A DNA stretch of 64,000 nucleotides from assembly GCF_022605165.1 (NCBI RefSeq), contig NC_063079.1, forward strand, positions 568,001-632,000, given 5' to 3'. Numbering within the stretch: the first letter of the stretch is position 1; every line of letters starts with the position of its first letter. Shown one piece after another: positions 45,546-57,552 of the stretch. The notes under the pieces are model-generated. The model was not told the origin of the DNA and ran no database searches. It was given only the letters and a program-made list of their open reading frames with translations. The position numbers and the translations under genes are program-made. The stretch is from Purpureocillium takamizusanense (Eukaryota; Ascomycota; Sordariomycetes; Hypocreales; Ophiocordycipitaceae).

Positions 45546-47324
45546 TTAAACCACGAGGCGACGGCGCAGCTCTTGCCTCTCGCCGCCACATTCCCCGAAC
45601 AAGGTCCCGATGGAAGTTGACTGGTCGAGTGTCGTGATGCTGCTCGACCTGCCGCAGTCCTGGGAACGTTGGGCCAGGTAGACTTTGTGGTCTTGCCAGT
45701 CGAACACGGCGTAGACCTGTTTCAAGAAGTTGGCGCCTAGGATGGCTTGGTTTCCGAAGGCTGCAGGCGCTTGTCAGCACACTTCCATCATGGGTTCCGT
45801 AGTCGTGTTGCCGCCGCCGCCGCCGTCACCGTTGCGTGCGCACAAAATACACGAGACGCAACTGTCGGAAGCGCAGCAAAACGCCATGTTTGGGGGTGGG
45901 CGCGTAGCCAAGCCACGACTTACCAGCTGGTGGAGGCGCCGCCACGCCAAGTATGCACTTCCTGTAGTTGACTTCGGATCCGACCAGGTCCTTGAACGGC
46001 AGCCTGATGGTGATGTCGCCGAGGGTAAAGTCCAGGGACCCCGTTGATTCGGTGGTGGCGTCGCAGTCTACAGTATAGTAGAGGGAGCCGTCCCTCGTCA
46101 TGGACTGCTGGCGCTGGGCGGAGGGGAAGAAGGTCTCGGCGATGGTCTCGACTGCGGGCGCTGGCAGGTAGGAAATGGTGTTGCTGCTGTCGAGTCCGGC
46201 CGATAGCGACTTTGCGTTTGTGACCGAGAGAGGGTAGTGTGATCCGTTTCTGGCGGTGACGCCTACTTGGTCGAAGCTGATGGTGAATCTGGGCGGCTGT
46301 AGAGCAGATGCCCTGTCCCTGAGGGCTTCTCTTGATGACTTGGTGTCGGCGGTGCCAGCCTGTGCGAATGGATCGAACGTCATCTTCCGCCCGACGAGAG
46401 GGCCCGAGAACTTGTGGGTGTCGACGCCGCCGAAGAGCACGGAGCCTGGTGCGACAAGAGTCATCAGCGACCCAAGGTTTGGGGTTGTTTGTTTCGTTTG
46501 TTTGTTTGTTTGCCTTTGATGGAGACTGGGAGGGGGAGGAAGAGGGTTGTTGTATTCGTACCTCCGTCGCTGGTATCCGCGCCTCTAATGTCTAAGCTGA
46601 CGGCGCTTCTCCCGGTCACGCCTTGCCTTTGGAGATTCTCCACGATCGATACACTATCCCCGTCGGGGGAGGAGTGTGGTTCCGGGGCGACGCCAAGCGT
46701 ACCGAGTGCGACCTGAGTGGCGTTGCTGCCTCCAAGCCCAATCGGCTGTCGCTGAACTACCGATGCTGTGGTTCGTGTAAGTGGCAATCTACCGGTCAGT
46801 TCAGTGTTATAAAGACAGCCCCCCATTCGCCTTGTTGTTGTTCTTCTTTACGGCCTGTTGATGTGGAAGCGCTTACATCCCAAAGTCATACTATCCGCCG
46901 CCATCGCCATCTCGTCACGGCCTGGTCTATCCGTGCCGTCAAACGTCCTGCTCATCTCCGGGTAGAAGCGGCCGCTGGTGCGGCATAGTTTCCGCAGCTG
47001 GAGGCGCTCGACGCCGCTGCAGTTGGGATTGACCCATGTGACGGGCGAGGTGAGGCTGAACGCGAGCTTCACGCTCGTCCCCGGGGTGCCGACGCGCACA
47101 TCAACCGTGTAGAGCAGGTCGTTGACCGTCGATGTGGAGAAACGGAATCCCCTCTTGAAGCGGCCCGTCAAGTCGAGTGGGTTCGCCTTCAGCGGGAGGT
47201 GCACGATGCCCGCTGGTTGTTGCCCGACATGAAGGCCTGTGGGACTGTCCGCGGGCAGGGCGAGCGCCTGCAGCGACAGCGTCACGACCGCGATGAGTAT
47301 TGAAGAATGCATGTGTACGTGCAT
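45546..47324 (-). CDS. Secreted pepsin-like (A1) protein lacking the first catalytic aspartate
   Basis: Four exons on minus: 47324-46877, 46765-46562, 46445-45924 and 45760-45546, with introns of 111, 116 and 163 bp, giving 462 residues. A signal peptide covers about residues 1-23. The fold is recognisable from YTVDVRVGTPGTSVKLAF, SVLFGGVDTHKFSG and FGNQAILGANFLKQVYAVFDW, the normal order of an aspartic protease. Where the first active-site DTGSS should stand, the protein has S90-L91-T92-S93 (FSLTSPVTWV), so the catalytic Asp is gone. The second site keeps D303 in LDSS, but its glycine is replaced by serine. The flap region lacks the usual Tyr-Gly motif. The rest is intact and spliceable, so a folded non-proteolytic relative is more likely than a decaying gene. 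Four cysteines in the early part may form disulfides. It is convergent with cdc11. Confidence 0.82.
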
Positions 47325-50300
47325 CAGAATCCGTCGAATTCGGTCGATGTGCGATGGACAGCTCGCGCCGACGCATCGAGCTGCGCGTGCCGTTCAACAT
47401 TATAAAAAGCCATTCTATAAACCACGTGCCTCAGCGTCAACACTTATCGTGCAAGATGGCAATCATGCGCGCCACGCACCCGTCTGTCCTTTTTGCCTGT
47501 CGGCATTTACGCAGTACGTACTGCTGACTCGACGCTTGAACGCCAAGCGTTGCAATGCTTGCGCGCAGGACAGTGAGACGTGTGACATGGTGTCGTTGAA
47601 AAAGCTTAAATAAATCGTTGACCCTCGGGTCTCGGTGGTGTGCATGTCCGCATTAGGTACGGCGCTCCTCAGTTATTATCTACTAGGTAGGCATCAGCAT
47701 GAATCGGCATTTTAATGTACTTTGTAGCAAGTATGAAACCCACCCATACATAGGCGGGAGCGCCGACACGGACACCACATGCACAATGTGGGCATGAAGG
47801 GAGCCTCAGATCAATGTGTTCTGACAAGGGAGAAATTGAAGCGATGACTTAAACGCTCAAAAGGCTTGCCGTCGGCACAAAGGGTCGCTGACTGCATGTG
47901 CAATTTCGTCAATCACTTGGCAAGGAGAAGCAGGTCAAGGAGTGCTTTCGTGAGATGTGGACAGGTCGCGTTAAGTGATGGTGGTGAGCCTGCCGGCAGT
48001 CGTCTCAACCAAATGCGCGCGAATCATGCGGATTATGCTGAGGTTGAAGGTGACACGACATAAGCTTTCGGACTCACTTTTCATAATGCAGGGGTCTTGT
48101 TGACGCTTCTTTTGCCCAACATATCGGTGCAACCGAGTCGCGCAACATGAAGTCGTATAATACAGCTCACATGTTGAAACATTTGAAGGGTGTCGGGGCA
48201 TATCACGACACCACAGCTACGTATATCTGAACAATTCATACCCGCGCCTCGGATCAAACCAGTTTCGATAGGTCTCTCAAGAAATCAAATGCCTCGTTTC
48301 ATGTTTAGAGCATATATGCAGGCGTTTTCAGGTGTGCCCGCGCACTGTTTGCAAGCTGGCCGGACGGGCCAGTCTTGCGCAGACTTCAAGTAACCCCATC
48401 GTCGCATATAAGCTACATGTATGTGGTAACAACACTGGGCTATCTGCCATGCGCCTCGACACCTGATGGTTTTAACCAATGAGTTTTATGATAGCTTGAA
48501 CTACGTTGAATTGAGCGATGCGAGAGAATGACTACTTCAAAAGCGGTAAACAAGTATATCTCCGAGCGAGCGCTTTATCGTTATCATGGTCTCATGGCAA
48601 GTAAAGGGGCATCTCACGCGCCCTTGCTGGGCACTCACCGTGGAGGTGGCATGGACCTGCATGCATCAAAAGTCTAGAACTGCCATCGAACCTCCCCCAC
48701 GTTGGCAGGCTGCCATCTACGATACCGTTCCATGCGCGATTCCTGCCGAGCATGCCCCAGGGCACGGGAGAGCGGCTTGGAGGGTAGTGGAACTGCATGC
48801 ACCCTTCATACACACACACACACACACACATAAAGAGACATTGACGGCTCATATTCCTGTTCCTGATCAAGGCCCGGGAGCTCGGCATGCCCCACGTCCA
48901 TCGCGACGCCACATTCTCACTTTGGAAGGTTGATTAAAAAAAAAAGCCGTTTGACGGAATCCCGTCTCCGATTCGGAGCCGCATATCATTACCCTCTCGG
49001 TAACGTTACCTCTTTATTCCTGCACCCCAGGTGGTGTGTTCGGCACCTTGCTGCATGTGGTTCGTTTTAGTCTCCCGCGAAACCCTTATTTGGCCAGCCC
49101 CTGCAACCTACGTAACTTACAAGCTGGGGAAATCCTACGCAGGACGCCGCCCGGCATAGGTCACACGCGATATGCTTCTCAGCACGTGCGATACGCGTGC
49201 CCACCAGCGCGTCGCCTGGCGTCTGCGTAGACTAATGAGGCATAGCCTGGGGGTCCAAGGCTATGTACGCTGGCTCGATCAGGCAGGTGGACGAGCTCAG
49301 GTCAAGTCTTCCTCTAAGTGTCGGCTCGGGCGATGTTACACGCTCTGGCCTGCTGACCCGTGCGTATGGTAGCTACCACTTGAACGTTCAATGTTCTGCA
49401 GTGAGGAAGTTGCCTAACGCGACTGTACGGTACAGTAGTGATGTCTAGATTACGCCGGAAGGCGAAGTGAAGTGATAAGTCTCTTGCTGGGCACAACATA
49501 CGTCCCTTGTTCCCACGTTACAACCCTGCGCGGGGCGCTGATTGTTACTGAAGGGTTACCTGTTTACGCTACGCCGGGGGCGACACTCTATTTGATACCA
49601 GATCATGGCCTTTGGAACCTGTAGAACGAGCAGTGGTGGAAATGAGGGGTCGCGTATATGCCCACCAAGTTGATGATATCTGGTATACTGTACCTGGCTG
49701 CATGAATTGCTTAATCATGTTTGCACCTTGGGAAATTGTATGGAGGTCGAGATGGCTTCCGGTACTGATCCGTGTTCTATGTTCGCACTCGGTTCAATTC
49801 GCCAAAGTAGTTTCGTACGCCCTACCGAGGTGCATGAGGCAGTACGACCAACAAGAATGTTTCGTCCGACTACGTCCCGTTCTCGAGTTTGGCTTCATTG
49901 TGGCACGTGGCAGCGACCGGTCCAGTCCGTAGTCCTACCGAAGCTCCGCGGCCCGATCGCGACTGGAGTCGGCCTGGGCACCAAATTAGTAGCCTCCCCG
50001 TTTCTTCTTCGAGCCCAGCACCATCATGTCATCGCATGTGACCGTATTGTAGTGTATGGTAGCATCGTGTTGCAAAGCTATCGACATCTCTTACGGACCA
50101 GACCCTAGTCACACCAGACCAAGTCGGAGCCGGGAAATCCCATCAAGGGCACTGGTCCAACGTCACATAAGCTCTCATCAACATGTCTCGGAGATACTAT
50201 GCTGAACGGTAGCATGAGAGGGATTATGTCTATCGTGGAGGAGGGTCCAAGGATCCAGTCCGATCCTCGAATATGAACGGTCACTGGTATTTATTCGATT

Positions 50301-50441
50301 GAGTCCGCGCCCTACTCAAAGACATGACCTAGACCCATCCATCCAGTCGATTCTCATTATATTCCTTCTTACCAAACATCCCGTCTGAGGGGATTGTGGG
50401 CAGTTTTCTCAATTTGAAATTGTGTTTCTTTTCGCGACCCC
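47325..50441. other. Gene-poor spacer with a CA microsatellite
   Basis: 3.1 kb with only short open frames without motifs. It contains a (CA)10 tract at 48810-48830 and a short A-run near 48935. The region is less GC-rich than the flanking genes. No relic could be recognised. Confidence 0.5.
48810..48830. repeat. (CA)n microsatellite
   Basis: About ten CA units, uninterrupted, in the spacer upstream of the chitinase gene. Confidence 0.95.
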
Positions 50442-51902
50442 ATGGCGCCTCTGAGTCTCTCGATGGTGTCTGTCGCCAGCATGCTGGCTATGCTGCCAGT
50501 TGCTTTCGCTGGGTTCAATCCGGCATCAAGCAAGAACGTTGCTATCTATTGGGGTGAGATGGCTGTTACGCGGGCTTTCTTGTGATGATAGCTAACCTCG
50601 GCATCACATAGGCCAGAACTCACGCGGGCTGGGTACGGGGCCCCTGGCGCAGCAGCGACTGAGCTACTATTGTTCAAGTAAGGGCTACCTATGCCAACAC
50701 GAACACGACTTTGACATAGACCACTAGACTGACAGTCATGGAACAGACACCGACATTGACGTAAGCTGACGGGTGTCGCCAGCTATCAGTGCACTGTGTT
50801 AGAGACACTGACATGTCAGAAAGATCATCCCCGTTGCGTTCATGAACGGCATCACGCCACCCGTGACCAACTTTGCGAATGCCGGAGACAACTGCACCAA
50901 GTTCTCCGACAACACGAACGTCTTGAGCTGCCCTCAGATTGAGTAAGTACTACCCATTGAGGGAGACTACCGGCTGTTGTCTGCGTACATGGAGGCTCAT
51001 GTTACAATTTTTTTCCCAGGGCCGATATCAAGGCCTGCCAGGCCGCCGGCAAGACCATTATCCTGTCTCTCGGTGGTGCGACTTATACCCAAGGCGGCTG
51101 GAGCAGCGCGAGCGCCGCCCAGGACGCGGCGCAGGCGGTCTGGGACATGTTTGGCCCCGTCGGCAAGACGGTGGACCGCCCCTTTGGCTCGGCCGTGGTG
51201 GACGGCTTCGACTTCGACTTCGAGTCCCCGACCAGCAACCTGCCCGCGTTCGGACAGAAGCTGCGCAGCCTCATGGATGGCGCTGGCGGCAAGAAGTTCT
51301 ACCTGACCGCCGCCCCGCAGTGCGTCTTCCCGGATGCTGCCAACGGGGCGACCATCAACGCCGTCGCGTTCGACTTCCTCATGATCCAGTTCTACAACAA
51401 CTGGTGCGGCGTGAGCAACTTCAACGAGGGCTCCACGACGCAAAACGCCTTCAACTTTGACGTCTGGGATAACTGGGCCAAGACGACGAGCCCCAACAAG
51501 AACATCAAGCTGCTGATCGGTATCCCCGCTGCGCCGGGCGGTGGAGGCGGTTACACCAGCGGCTCCAAGCTCAAGGCGGCTTTCCAGTGGTCCAAGGCGT
51601 ATAGCAACTTCGGCGGTGCCATGATGTGGGACATGTCCCAGCTCTACTCCAACGATGGGTTCCTCAGCGAGGTGGTGAGCGACCTCGCTGGCGGCCCGAC
51701 GACGACGACGACGACGACCCCTGGCGGCGGCACCACGACCACAACTACGACCACGTCCACGACCGGGTCGACGCCTCCTCCCACTGGGACCCTTGTGCCT
51801 CACTGGGGACAGTGCGGCGGGCAGGGATGGACGGGCCCTACGCAGTGCCAGCCTCCTTACAAGTGCGTGAGCGGCGGGCAGTGGTGGTCCTCGTGCCAGT
51901 AA
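50442..51902 (+). CDS. Class III endochitinase (GH18) with C-terminal CBM1
   Basis: Five exons: 50442-50553, 50612-50677, 50747-50760 (14 bp), 50824-50942 and 51020-51902, giving 397 residues. A signal peptide covers about residues 1-23. NVAIYWGQNS is the typical start of the class III GH18 barrel, and SLGGAT is the substrate-binding strand. The catalytic DxxDxDxE is DGFDFDFE with acid E172. A Thr-rich linker (TTTTTTPGGG) leads to a fungal cellulose-binding domain type 1 with its Cys pattern and aromatic residues (HWGQCGGQGW ... WWSSC). The enzyme hydrolyses chitin outside the cell, acting in wall remodelling, mycoparasitism, or attack on insects or nematodes. The tiny third exon is required to join the frame across IDIIPVAFMNG; the acceptor used there is AAAG, four bases downstream of a CAG. 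Confidence 0.9.
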
Positions 51903-53803
51903 TATGGCGCTGCTGGACATGGCAACCGCGGGCTTTGATCGTGTTTTGCAGGCAAACAGAAACCAGTTGGACATTCTTCCGTATATAGTTTTCGGATGCT
52001 ATTTTTTTTGGCCTCCGGTACATGCTGCACAGATCGTATATACTACTACTACTACCACCACTACGACAGTGGCCTTGTCATCTTGTCAACCTTTAAGAGG
52101 GTTGTGGGCCAAGGCACGATGTCGCGATACGTATGTTTGGATGATACAGCCGATGAGTGTGTGGGTACGTACCTATGAAGAAGGGTGCCACTGAGACAGG
52201 TGACATTTATTGAGTGCATGAATGGTGTCATCATGCAGAGTCCCTTCACCGGGCATAAGTGGCTCCTACGTATACACGTGCGCGTGGAAACGGTCAGGGT
52301 GTCCCGTGTAAGCGGCATTGCGTGTGAGCGGCTTCGAGCGGCTTATTATTTCCCACTTGTTCTGATGTGAATGCGCAACAAGATGTCCGGAAGACTGTTG
52401 GCGCTGCAAAAAAGCAAGTGCTTTGAGAGAGCCTGGGCCCGTGAAAAGGGGGAAAGAAAATTTAAAGACAGCGACGCCGAACGCGTGTAGAGACAGGCGT
52501 TGGGAGACTGGAACGCAACGTCGAGATTGATGGGAGAAGAGAGAACAAGGGGGGGAGGGAAGTGTTGGTGCGCGCGATCTGAGTCACTTTGGGGTTTTGA
52601 CGAGATTGAAGACTCCAGTCGATTAAAATGAGAGGTGCCCGTCCAGTGGATCCGTTGCATTGATGAAGATACCGGGGGGAGGGGGGGGGGACTGACCTTG
52701 GGGAGAGCTTCAATGTTGGAAGGCGCCAGACGTTTTGCCTGCTGCAGCATTGGACCCTTGTGGAACCCGATTCGAGATCCGTGACAAGCGCTGGATTTTG
52801 AACCACCAACTAGTCGTGCATGCTTTTCTTGAAAATTACCGCAGACGTGAAGGCATCCATGGTTGTAGGGTTTTGCGTCATGTCATGTCACCAAATTCGG
52901 TTCCAGGATTTTCGTCAATCAATGGAGCGAGCGTCTGGTGTGAGTCGCGACGCGCCAGGGCCGCCCCAGTCTCGAGGCAGCACAGCGAGTTTCACGCCGC
53001 TACAAGGGCGTTTGTAGGTCGGGTGCCTCCACTAATAGAACCGCCCCTGGAGGCGCTGACGCGAAGCGCTGGAGTATTACTAGTTACCTGTACTGTAAAT
53101 GGACCCAATGGCGGTGCGGTACGCCCCCTTGGTCGATCGCCGCAGCCCCGGGCCCAGCCGGCGAAGAAGTTGGCGGAGGCAAAGCTCCCTGCCAGGGTCG
53201 CGTGGGAGTGCCATTTGCGTGTGTGGCGCCCCAGTTCCAGACTCTTCTGCCCTACCGGGAGCTGCAGCACTAACTAACTTGCCAGATTGGAATACGGATC
53301 CTCCACCGTCCATCCGTCATCAAAAGCTCCCTTGGCTTGTGATTCATCCATCCCTCGAAACCGGTCAACTTGGACACGGCGACGCCCCGAGCGCGCAACC
53401 CCTGACAGCCCCCAACACGCAGCCAGCCCTTTGTCGTCGCCTTTGATCGTCTGTGTATCGAGAATCTCGCTCTCCATCGTCGTCACGGCAGTCGCTCGTT
53501 TCGCGTCTCTTAAATCTCGGCAGTCACGTTTGTCCAACCGTCGAACCCGCGTCCACGACAAAAAGCAAAAAAAGCCACCTTCATCGGACGCAGGTCGCTG
53601 CAAGGATCCCTGTCGTGTCTCTCCGCCCGCCAGACCGACTGACTGCACTTTGCCTGCCATACACCATCGACGGAAATGCCCCTCAACCACGTATCGTAAC
53701 GCCGCCCCGACACCCTCGCTCGTCCACCGCCCGCGACTACGACTACGACGACACGGCCGAGACGGAGGGAGAGAGGGCACACGTCGTCGCGAGACACGCA
53801 GCC
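51903..53803. other. Intergenic region; leader of the TBC gene
   Basis: 1.9 kb. The frame of the TBC gene is open from 53453, but the first 117 codons read like untranslated leader. No independent gene is supported. Confidence 0.45.
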
Positions 53804-56800
53804 ATGGACGCGTTGTCGGACGCCGGCTGCTCTTCGTCCCACGTATCCCAACCCCTCGAGCGCTCCGTCTCCCAAACCAGCGCCGCCTCTGCGCGCTCCC
53901 ATCGCAGCGTCGTCCGTCGCAATCGCCGCCTGCTCAGCCAGCCTAGCAGCTCGGCCAGCAGCATCGCCGCGAGCGACAAGTCCCTCACCAGCTTCCCCAA
54001 CTTCTCCCCCGAGGAGCCAGGCAACGGCCGCTTCGATCTCGCCGCCTTCCACCGGCCCGACTACCGCGATCCGCACCGCGATGGCGCCGAGCAGGAGCGC
54101 CTGAAGACGGCCACCCAAGAGTCCGAGACGGGGCGTGCACGGAACTCGAGCGGCGGCGCCCGTCGGGGCTTCTCCATCGTCGACACCCTGACGGGCGGCA
54201 TCACAGCGCGAGATGCCCTGTTCGAGGACGCACCACTTCGGCAGTCCATCCCCGGTGCCTTACACCAGGCCGATGACCAACATATCGAGCGCCTCGTCGC
54301 CCGGCACGGCGCCGTTGCTCTCGTCAGGCAGATCGCTGAGGATCTGGCCCAGCGCGACAGCCAGATCTCTGCCCTGCGACGCAAGGCCGACGAGCGCGAA
54401 CGCGCGTTGCGGCGCATCATCCGCGAATGCGGCCTCTCCAACCTCGACCTTGAGACTCGATTGCGCAGTGTCGAGAGCGAGCTGCGCGCCAACGACAAGG
54501 TCCAGCGCACTGAGAGCAGTGGCCTGACGGATTTGATGAGCGACGCGATGCAGGACACCATGGCCGCCAACGCATACCGCGAGGCGAATCGAGGCGCCTC
54601 CACCATCCGCGCCGGTGCTACCTTGTCTCTTCCTGGAGCGGCCGACAGCGCCAGCAGTAATAAGGGGACCATGCGAGGATGGAAGGACTACATACTGGGA
54701 ACCGGAACGACGAAGCGAGCCAGTCGCACTAACAGCATCAACGGAAACGGGGCCAGCCAAACCATGGTCGTCAGGTCACACTCGAGCATGGACCGCCGCC
54801 CGATGATCCAGGAGGACCTCTTCAACCCTCCGCCCACCGAATCCAGCTCCAAGTCTGTGAGAAGCGCCAGTCGCGCCTCCAGCGTGTATTCGGGCCAGGC
54901 GCCCGAGCGCAAGTCGTCGGTGTCCCTGGCCAGCCTCGCGCTCCGGCTCGTGGCAGGTGGCTCGGCGGCCCCTCGCGAAGCAGACCCCAGAGGCAGGGCG
55001 GCCACGACCTCGGCTCCCGCCGAGTCAATCCGGGCTGCTTCTTCTGCCAGCGCAAGGACGGCGCAGTCGTCGCGTGCCGTCTCCGTCGCCGGCGGACCCA
55101 AGGCGCTCATGGCCATGCGACGTTCCACGCCGGCACCCCAGGCCCCAGCCAGTACCAAGGGGCAGGCTCAGGAGCTGTGGGGGAACATGGTGGGGAGCCC
55201 GCCCGACATGGCGGCAGCCCGGCAGGAGAGCTACGGACCGGTGGAGATGGATGCGATCCGCCCACCCGAATCGCAGCCCCCGACGCTCACGCACATCTAC
55301 AACAACTACGCCAGCGGTGAATTCTTGACGGACCGGTTTGGCTTCATCTATGACCAGCGACGCAAGAAGAGACAGCGCGAGGCGGCGCAGATGGCGCACA
55401 ACATTCGCAAAGGGAGCCGCGCCGAGATGCTCATGAATGGCCGTTCCGGCATCTCACCGAACCTGCTCGACGACCCGGTCCCGAGCCCCAAGTGGAGTGT
55501 GTCGAGCGATGGTCGCCCGGGAAGCCCCGTCAGCCTGGAAGAGCGCGCAGCGGACGAGAACAAGCCCAAGCGGTGGCAAGACTACCTTCGAATAGCTACA
55601 TTTCCGACGGAGCTGCTTAGCCACACGCCTAGCATGAGCCTGCCGTCGCTTGAGGTGACGGAGGGGAGTGAACTCCCGACACCGCCCCAGAGCCAGGTCA
55701 GCGAGCCCGTCAAGACGTCTAGCATCACACCCACCAGCTCCGGCCTTGTGCCCCTGGCTAGCACTACGACGGCCATCGATAACGAGACGACCCAGGCAAC
55801 CGAGCCCGAAGCAAACGCCGGAACAATGGTCAAGGAGGACGCCGAGCCGGTGCGGCTCCTGCTCCAACAGCTGAGTGATGTGCACGACTCACTACAGCGC
55901 GACAAGACAGTCAAGTGGAATGACTTTCTACGCAAGGTCCGAGCCGAGCGGCGCCGCGAAGGCGAGGCGGCCATCGCGGCGGCGGCTGCGGTTGCGGAGG
56001 CACGGTACGAGACGCCGGCCATGATACTGCCCGAGACGCGCGTGGCCGACGGTGAGATCATCGGCATAGCGGGCCTGGGCATCAAGGGCAAAGTGGGCAG
56101 GGCCAAGTGGAACGAGTTCAAGACGCTCGTGTTGGGCGGCATTCCCGTCTCGTACCGGGCCAAGGTATGGTCTGAGTGTGCCGGCGCCAACGGGATGCGC
56201 GTCCCGGGCTACTACGAAGACTTGGTAGCCCAGAGCGGCGAGGACGACGACGCGGTGGTGGTGGGCCAGATTCAGATGGATATTCACCGCACGCTGACGG
56301 ACAACATCTTCTTCCGAAAGGGGCCGGGCGTGCAGAAGCTCAACGAGGTGCTGGTGGCGTACTCGCGGCGCAATAGGGAGGTGGGGTACTGCCAGGGCAT
56401 GAATCTCATCGCGGCAAACCTGCTCCTCATCATGCCGTCGGCCGAGGACGCGTTCTGGATCCTGGCATCCATCATTGAGACGATCCTGCCGCAAGGCTAC
56501 TATGACCACTCGCTCATGTCGTCGAGGGCGGACCAGCAGGTGCTGCGGCAGTACGTGTCGACGGTTCTGCCCAAGCTGTCGGCGCACTTGGACTCGCTCT
56601 CGATCGAGCTGGAGGCGCTGACGTTCCAGTGGTTCCTGTCCGTCTTCACCGACTGCCTCTGCGCAGAGGCGTTGTTCCGGGTTTGGGACGTGGTGCTCTG
56701 CACAAACGATGGTAGCACGTTCCTCTTCCAGGTGGCGCTGGCACTGCTCAAGCTCAACGAGCACAACCTGCTGCAGTGCGATACGCCGGCCGGGGTGTAC

Positions 56801-57052
56801 ACATATATCAACCACCACATGACGGAGCATGCCATCAGCATCGACGGACTCATCCAAGCCAGCGAGGGCCTGCGCAAGGTGGTACGGCGGGAGGACGTGG
56901 AGCAGCGGCGGGACAAGGCGATCCAGGCCGAAAGAGACCTCGTAGCGGAGAGGCAGGGCACGCGTGCGGCAACGACGAGAACGGTCCCGAGCCCACGCGA
57001 CGGCGATGCAGGGTCGCTGGCGGAGGCGGAGCCCCGACCCATGGACAGCTGA
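53804..57052 (+). CDS. TBC-domain Rab GTPase-activating protein
   Basis: Single exon, 1082 residues from the ATG at 53804 (MDALSDAGC). A Ser/Arg-rich disordered N-terminus includes a predicted coiled coil (about residues 165-235, QIAEDLAQRDSQISALRRKA). The TBC domain spans about residues 775-1015. It has IPVSYRAKVW at its start, the arginine finger R829 in MDIHRT and the glutamine finger Q864 in YCQGMN, so both catalytic fingers needed for GAP activity are present. FQWFLSVFTDCL and FRVWDVVL are the later TBC blocks. It accelerates GTP hydrolysis by Rab/Ypt proteins in vesicle traffic; the precise Rab is not deducible. Convergent with the isomerase gene. Confidence 0.9.
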   Translation: MDALSDAGCSSSHVSQPLERSVSQTSAASARSHRSVVRRNRRLLSQPSSSASSIAASDKSLTSFPNFSPEEPGNGRFDLAAFHRPDYRDPHRDGAEQERLKTATQESETGRARNSSGGARRGFSIVDTLTGGITARDALFEDAPLRQSIPGALHQADDQHIERLVARHGAVALVRQIAEDLAQRDSQISALRRKADERERALRRIIRECGLSNLDLETRLRSVESELRANDKVQRTESSGLTDLMSDAMQDTMAANAYREANRGASTIRAGATLSLPGAADSASSNKGTMRGWKDYILGTGTTKRASRTNSINGNGASQTMVVRSHSSMDRRPMIQEDLFNPPPTESSSKSVRSASRASSVYSGQAPERKSSVSLASLALRLVAGGSAAPREADPRGRAATTSAPAESIRAASSASARTAQSSRAVSVAGGPKALMAMRRSTPAPQAPASTKGQAQELWGNMVGSPPDMAAARQESYGPVEMDAIRPPESQPPTLTHIYNNYASGEFLTDRFGFIYDQRRKKRQREAAQMAHNIRKGSRAEMLMNGRSGISPNLLDDPVPSPKWSVSSDGRPGSPVSLEERAADENKPKRWQDYLRIATFPTELLSHTPSMSLPSLEVTEGSELPTPPQSQVSEPVKTSSITPTSSGLVPLASTTTAIDNETTQATEPEANAGTMVKEDAEPVRLLLQQLSDVHDSLQRDKTVKWNDFLRKVRAERRREGEAAIAAAAAVAEARYETPAMILPETRVADGEIIGIAGLGIKGKVGRAKWNEFKTLVLGGIPVSYRAKVWSECAGANGMRVPGYYEDLVAQSGEDDDAVVVGQIQMDIHRTLTDNIFFRKGPGVQKLNEVLVAYSRRNREVGYCQGMNLIAANLLLIMPSAEDAFWILASIIETILPQGYYDHSLMSSRADQQVLRQYVSTVLPKLSAHLDSLSIELEALTFQWFLSVFTDCLCAEALFRVWDVVLCTNDGSTFLFQVALALLKLNEHNLLQCDTPAGVYTYINHHMTEHAISIDGLIQASEGLRKVVRREDVEQRRDKAIQAERDLVAERQGTRAATTRTVPSPRDGDAGSLAEAEPRPMDS

Positions 57053-57552
57053 AGTGCGGGGACGCAGAGGGCGTGTCTAGCTAGAGACGGCTCGAGGCAT
57101 ACAACAAGATGGGAGGTGGTTGTTTGGACATGCGGAGCGACTTGATACCCCCTTTTTCATTTGTAGTTTTCCCCCTTCCCCCTTCCTCGAGTAGGTTGCT
57201 TGTCGCGCCCGGAGAATGCATCGTCGGTCACGGTCCTCGACCAGCGATGATTAGCGCCGGGGAGCAGCCAGCGGGTCGGCCACCCACCCATCCACCCGTT
57301 GGGACACATCCTTGTCTATGGTAGAGCTGTCTAGATATATATCGCGGGGCCAATACATGAGGGAATAGGATAGGATAGGATTACATGATGCGTCGTGTGC
57401 ATGCGGGCAGGTTCAACAAAAAACGCCACCAGGACCGGCAAAGCGGAAAGTCATGGGAGGGAAGCGGGCCGGGACGGCCATGATCCCTCTCCACGTTCCG
57501 CCTTGGTCTCTTCCCTGCCCTCCCCTCCCCTCCATCCTCCCCCGTTCCCTTA
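57053..57552. other. Convergent 3' region
   Basis: 500 bp between the TBC gene stop and the isomerase stop on the opposite strand. A short tandem GATAG stretch lies near 57366-57379. No gene seen. Confidence 0.45.

Noticed and set aside
55928..56857. 309-codon minus-strand frame opposite the TBC domain
   Set aside because: Antisense shadow; the plus strand has both catalytic fingers of a TBC domain.
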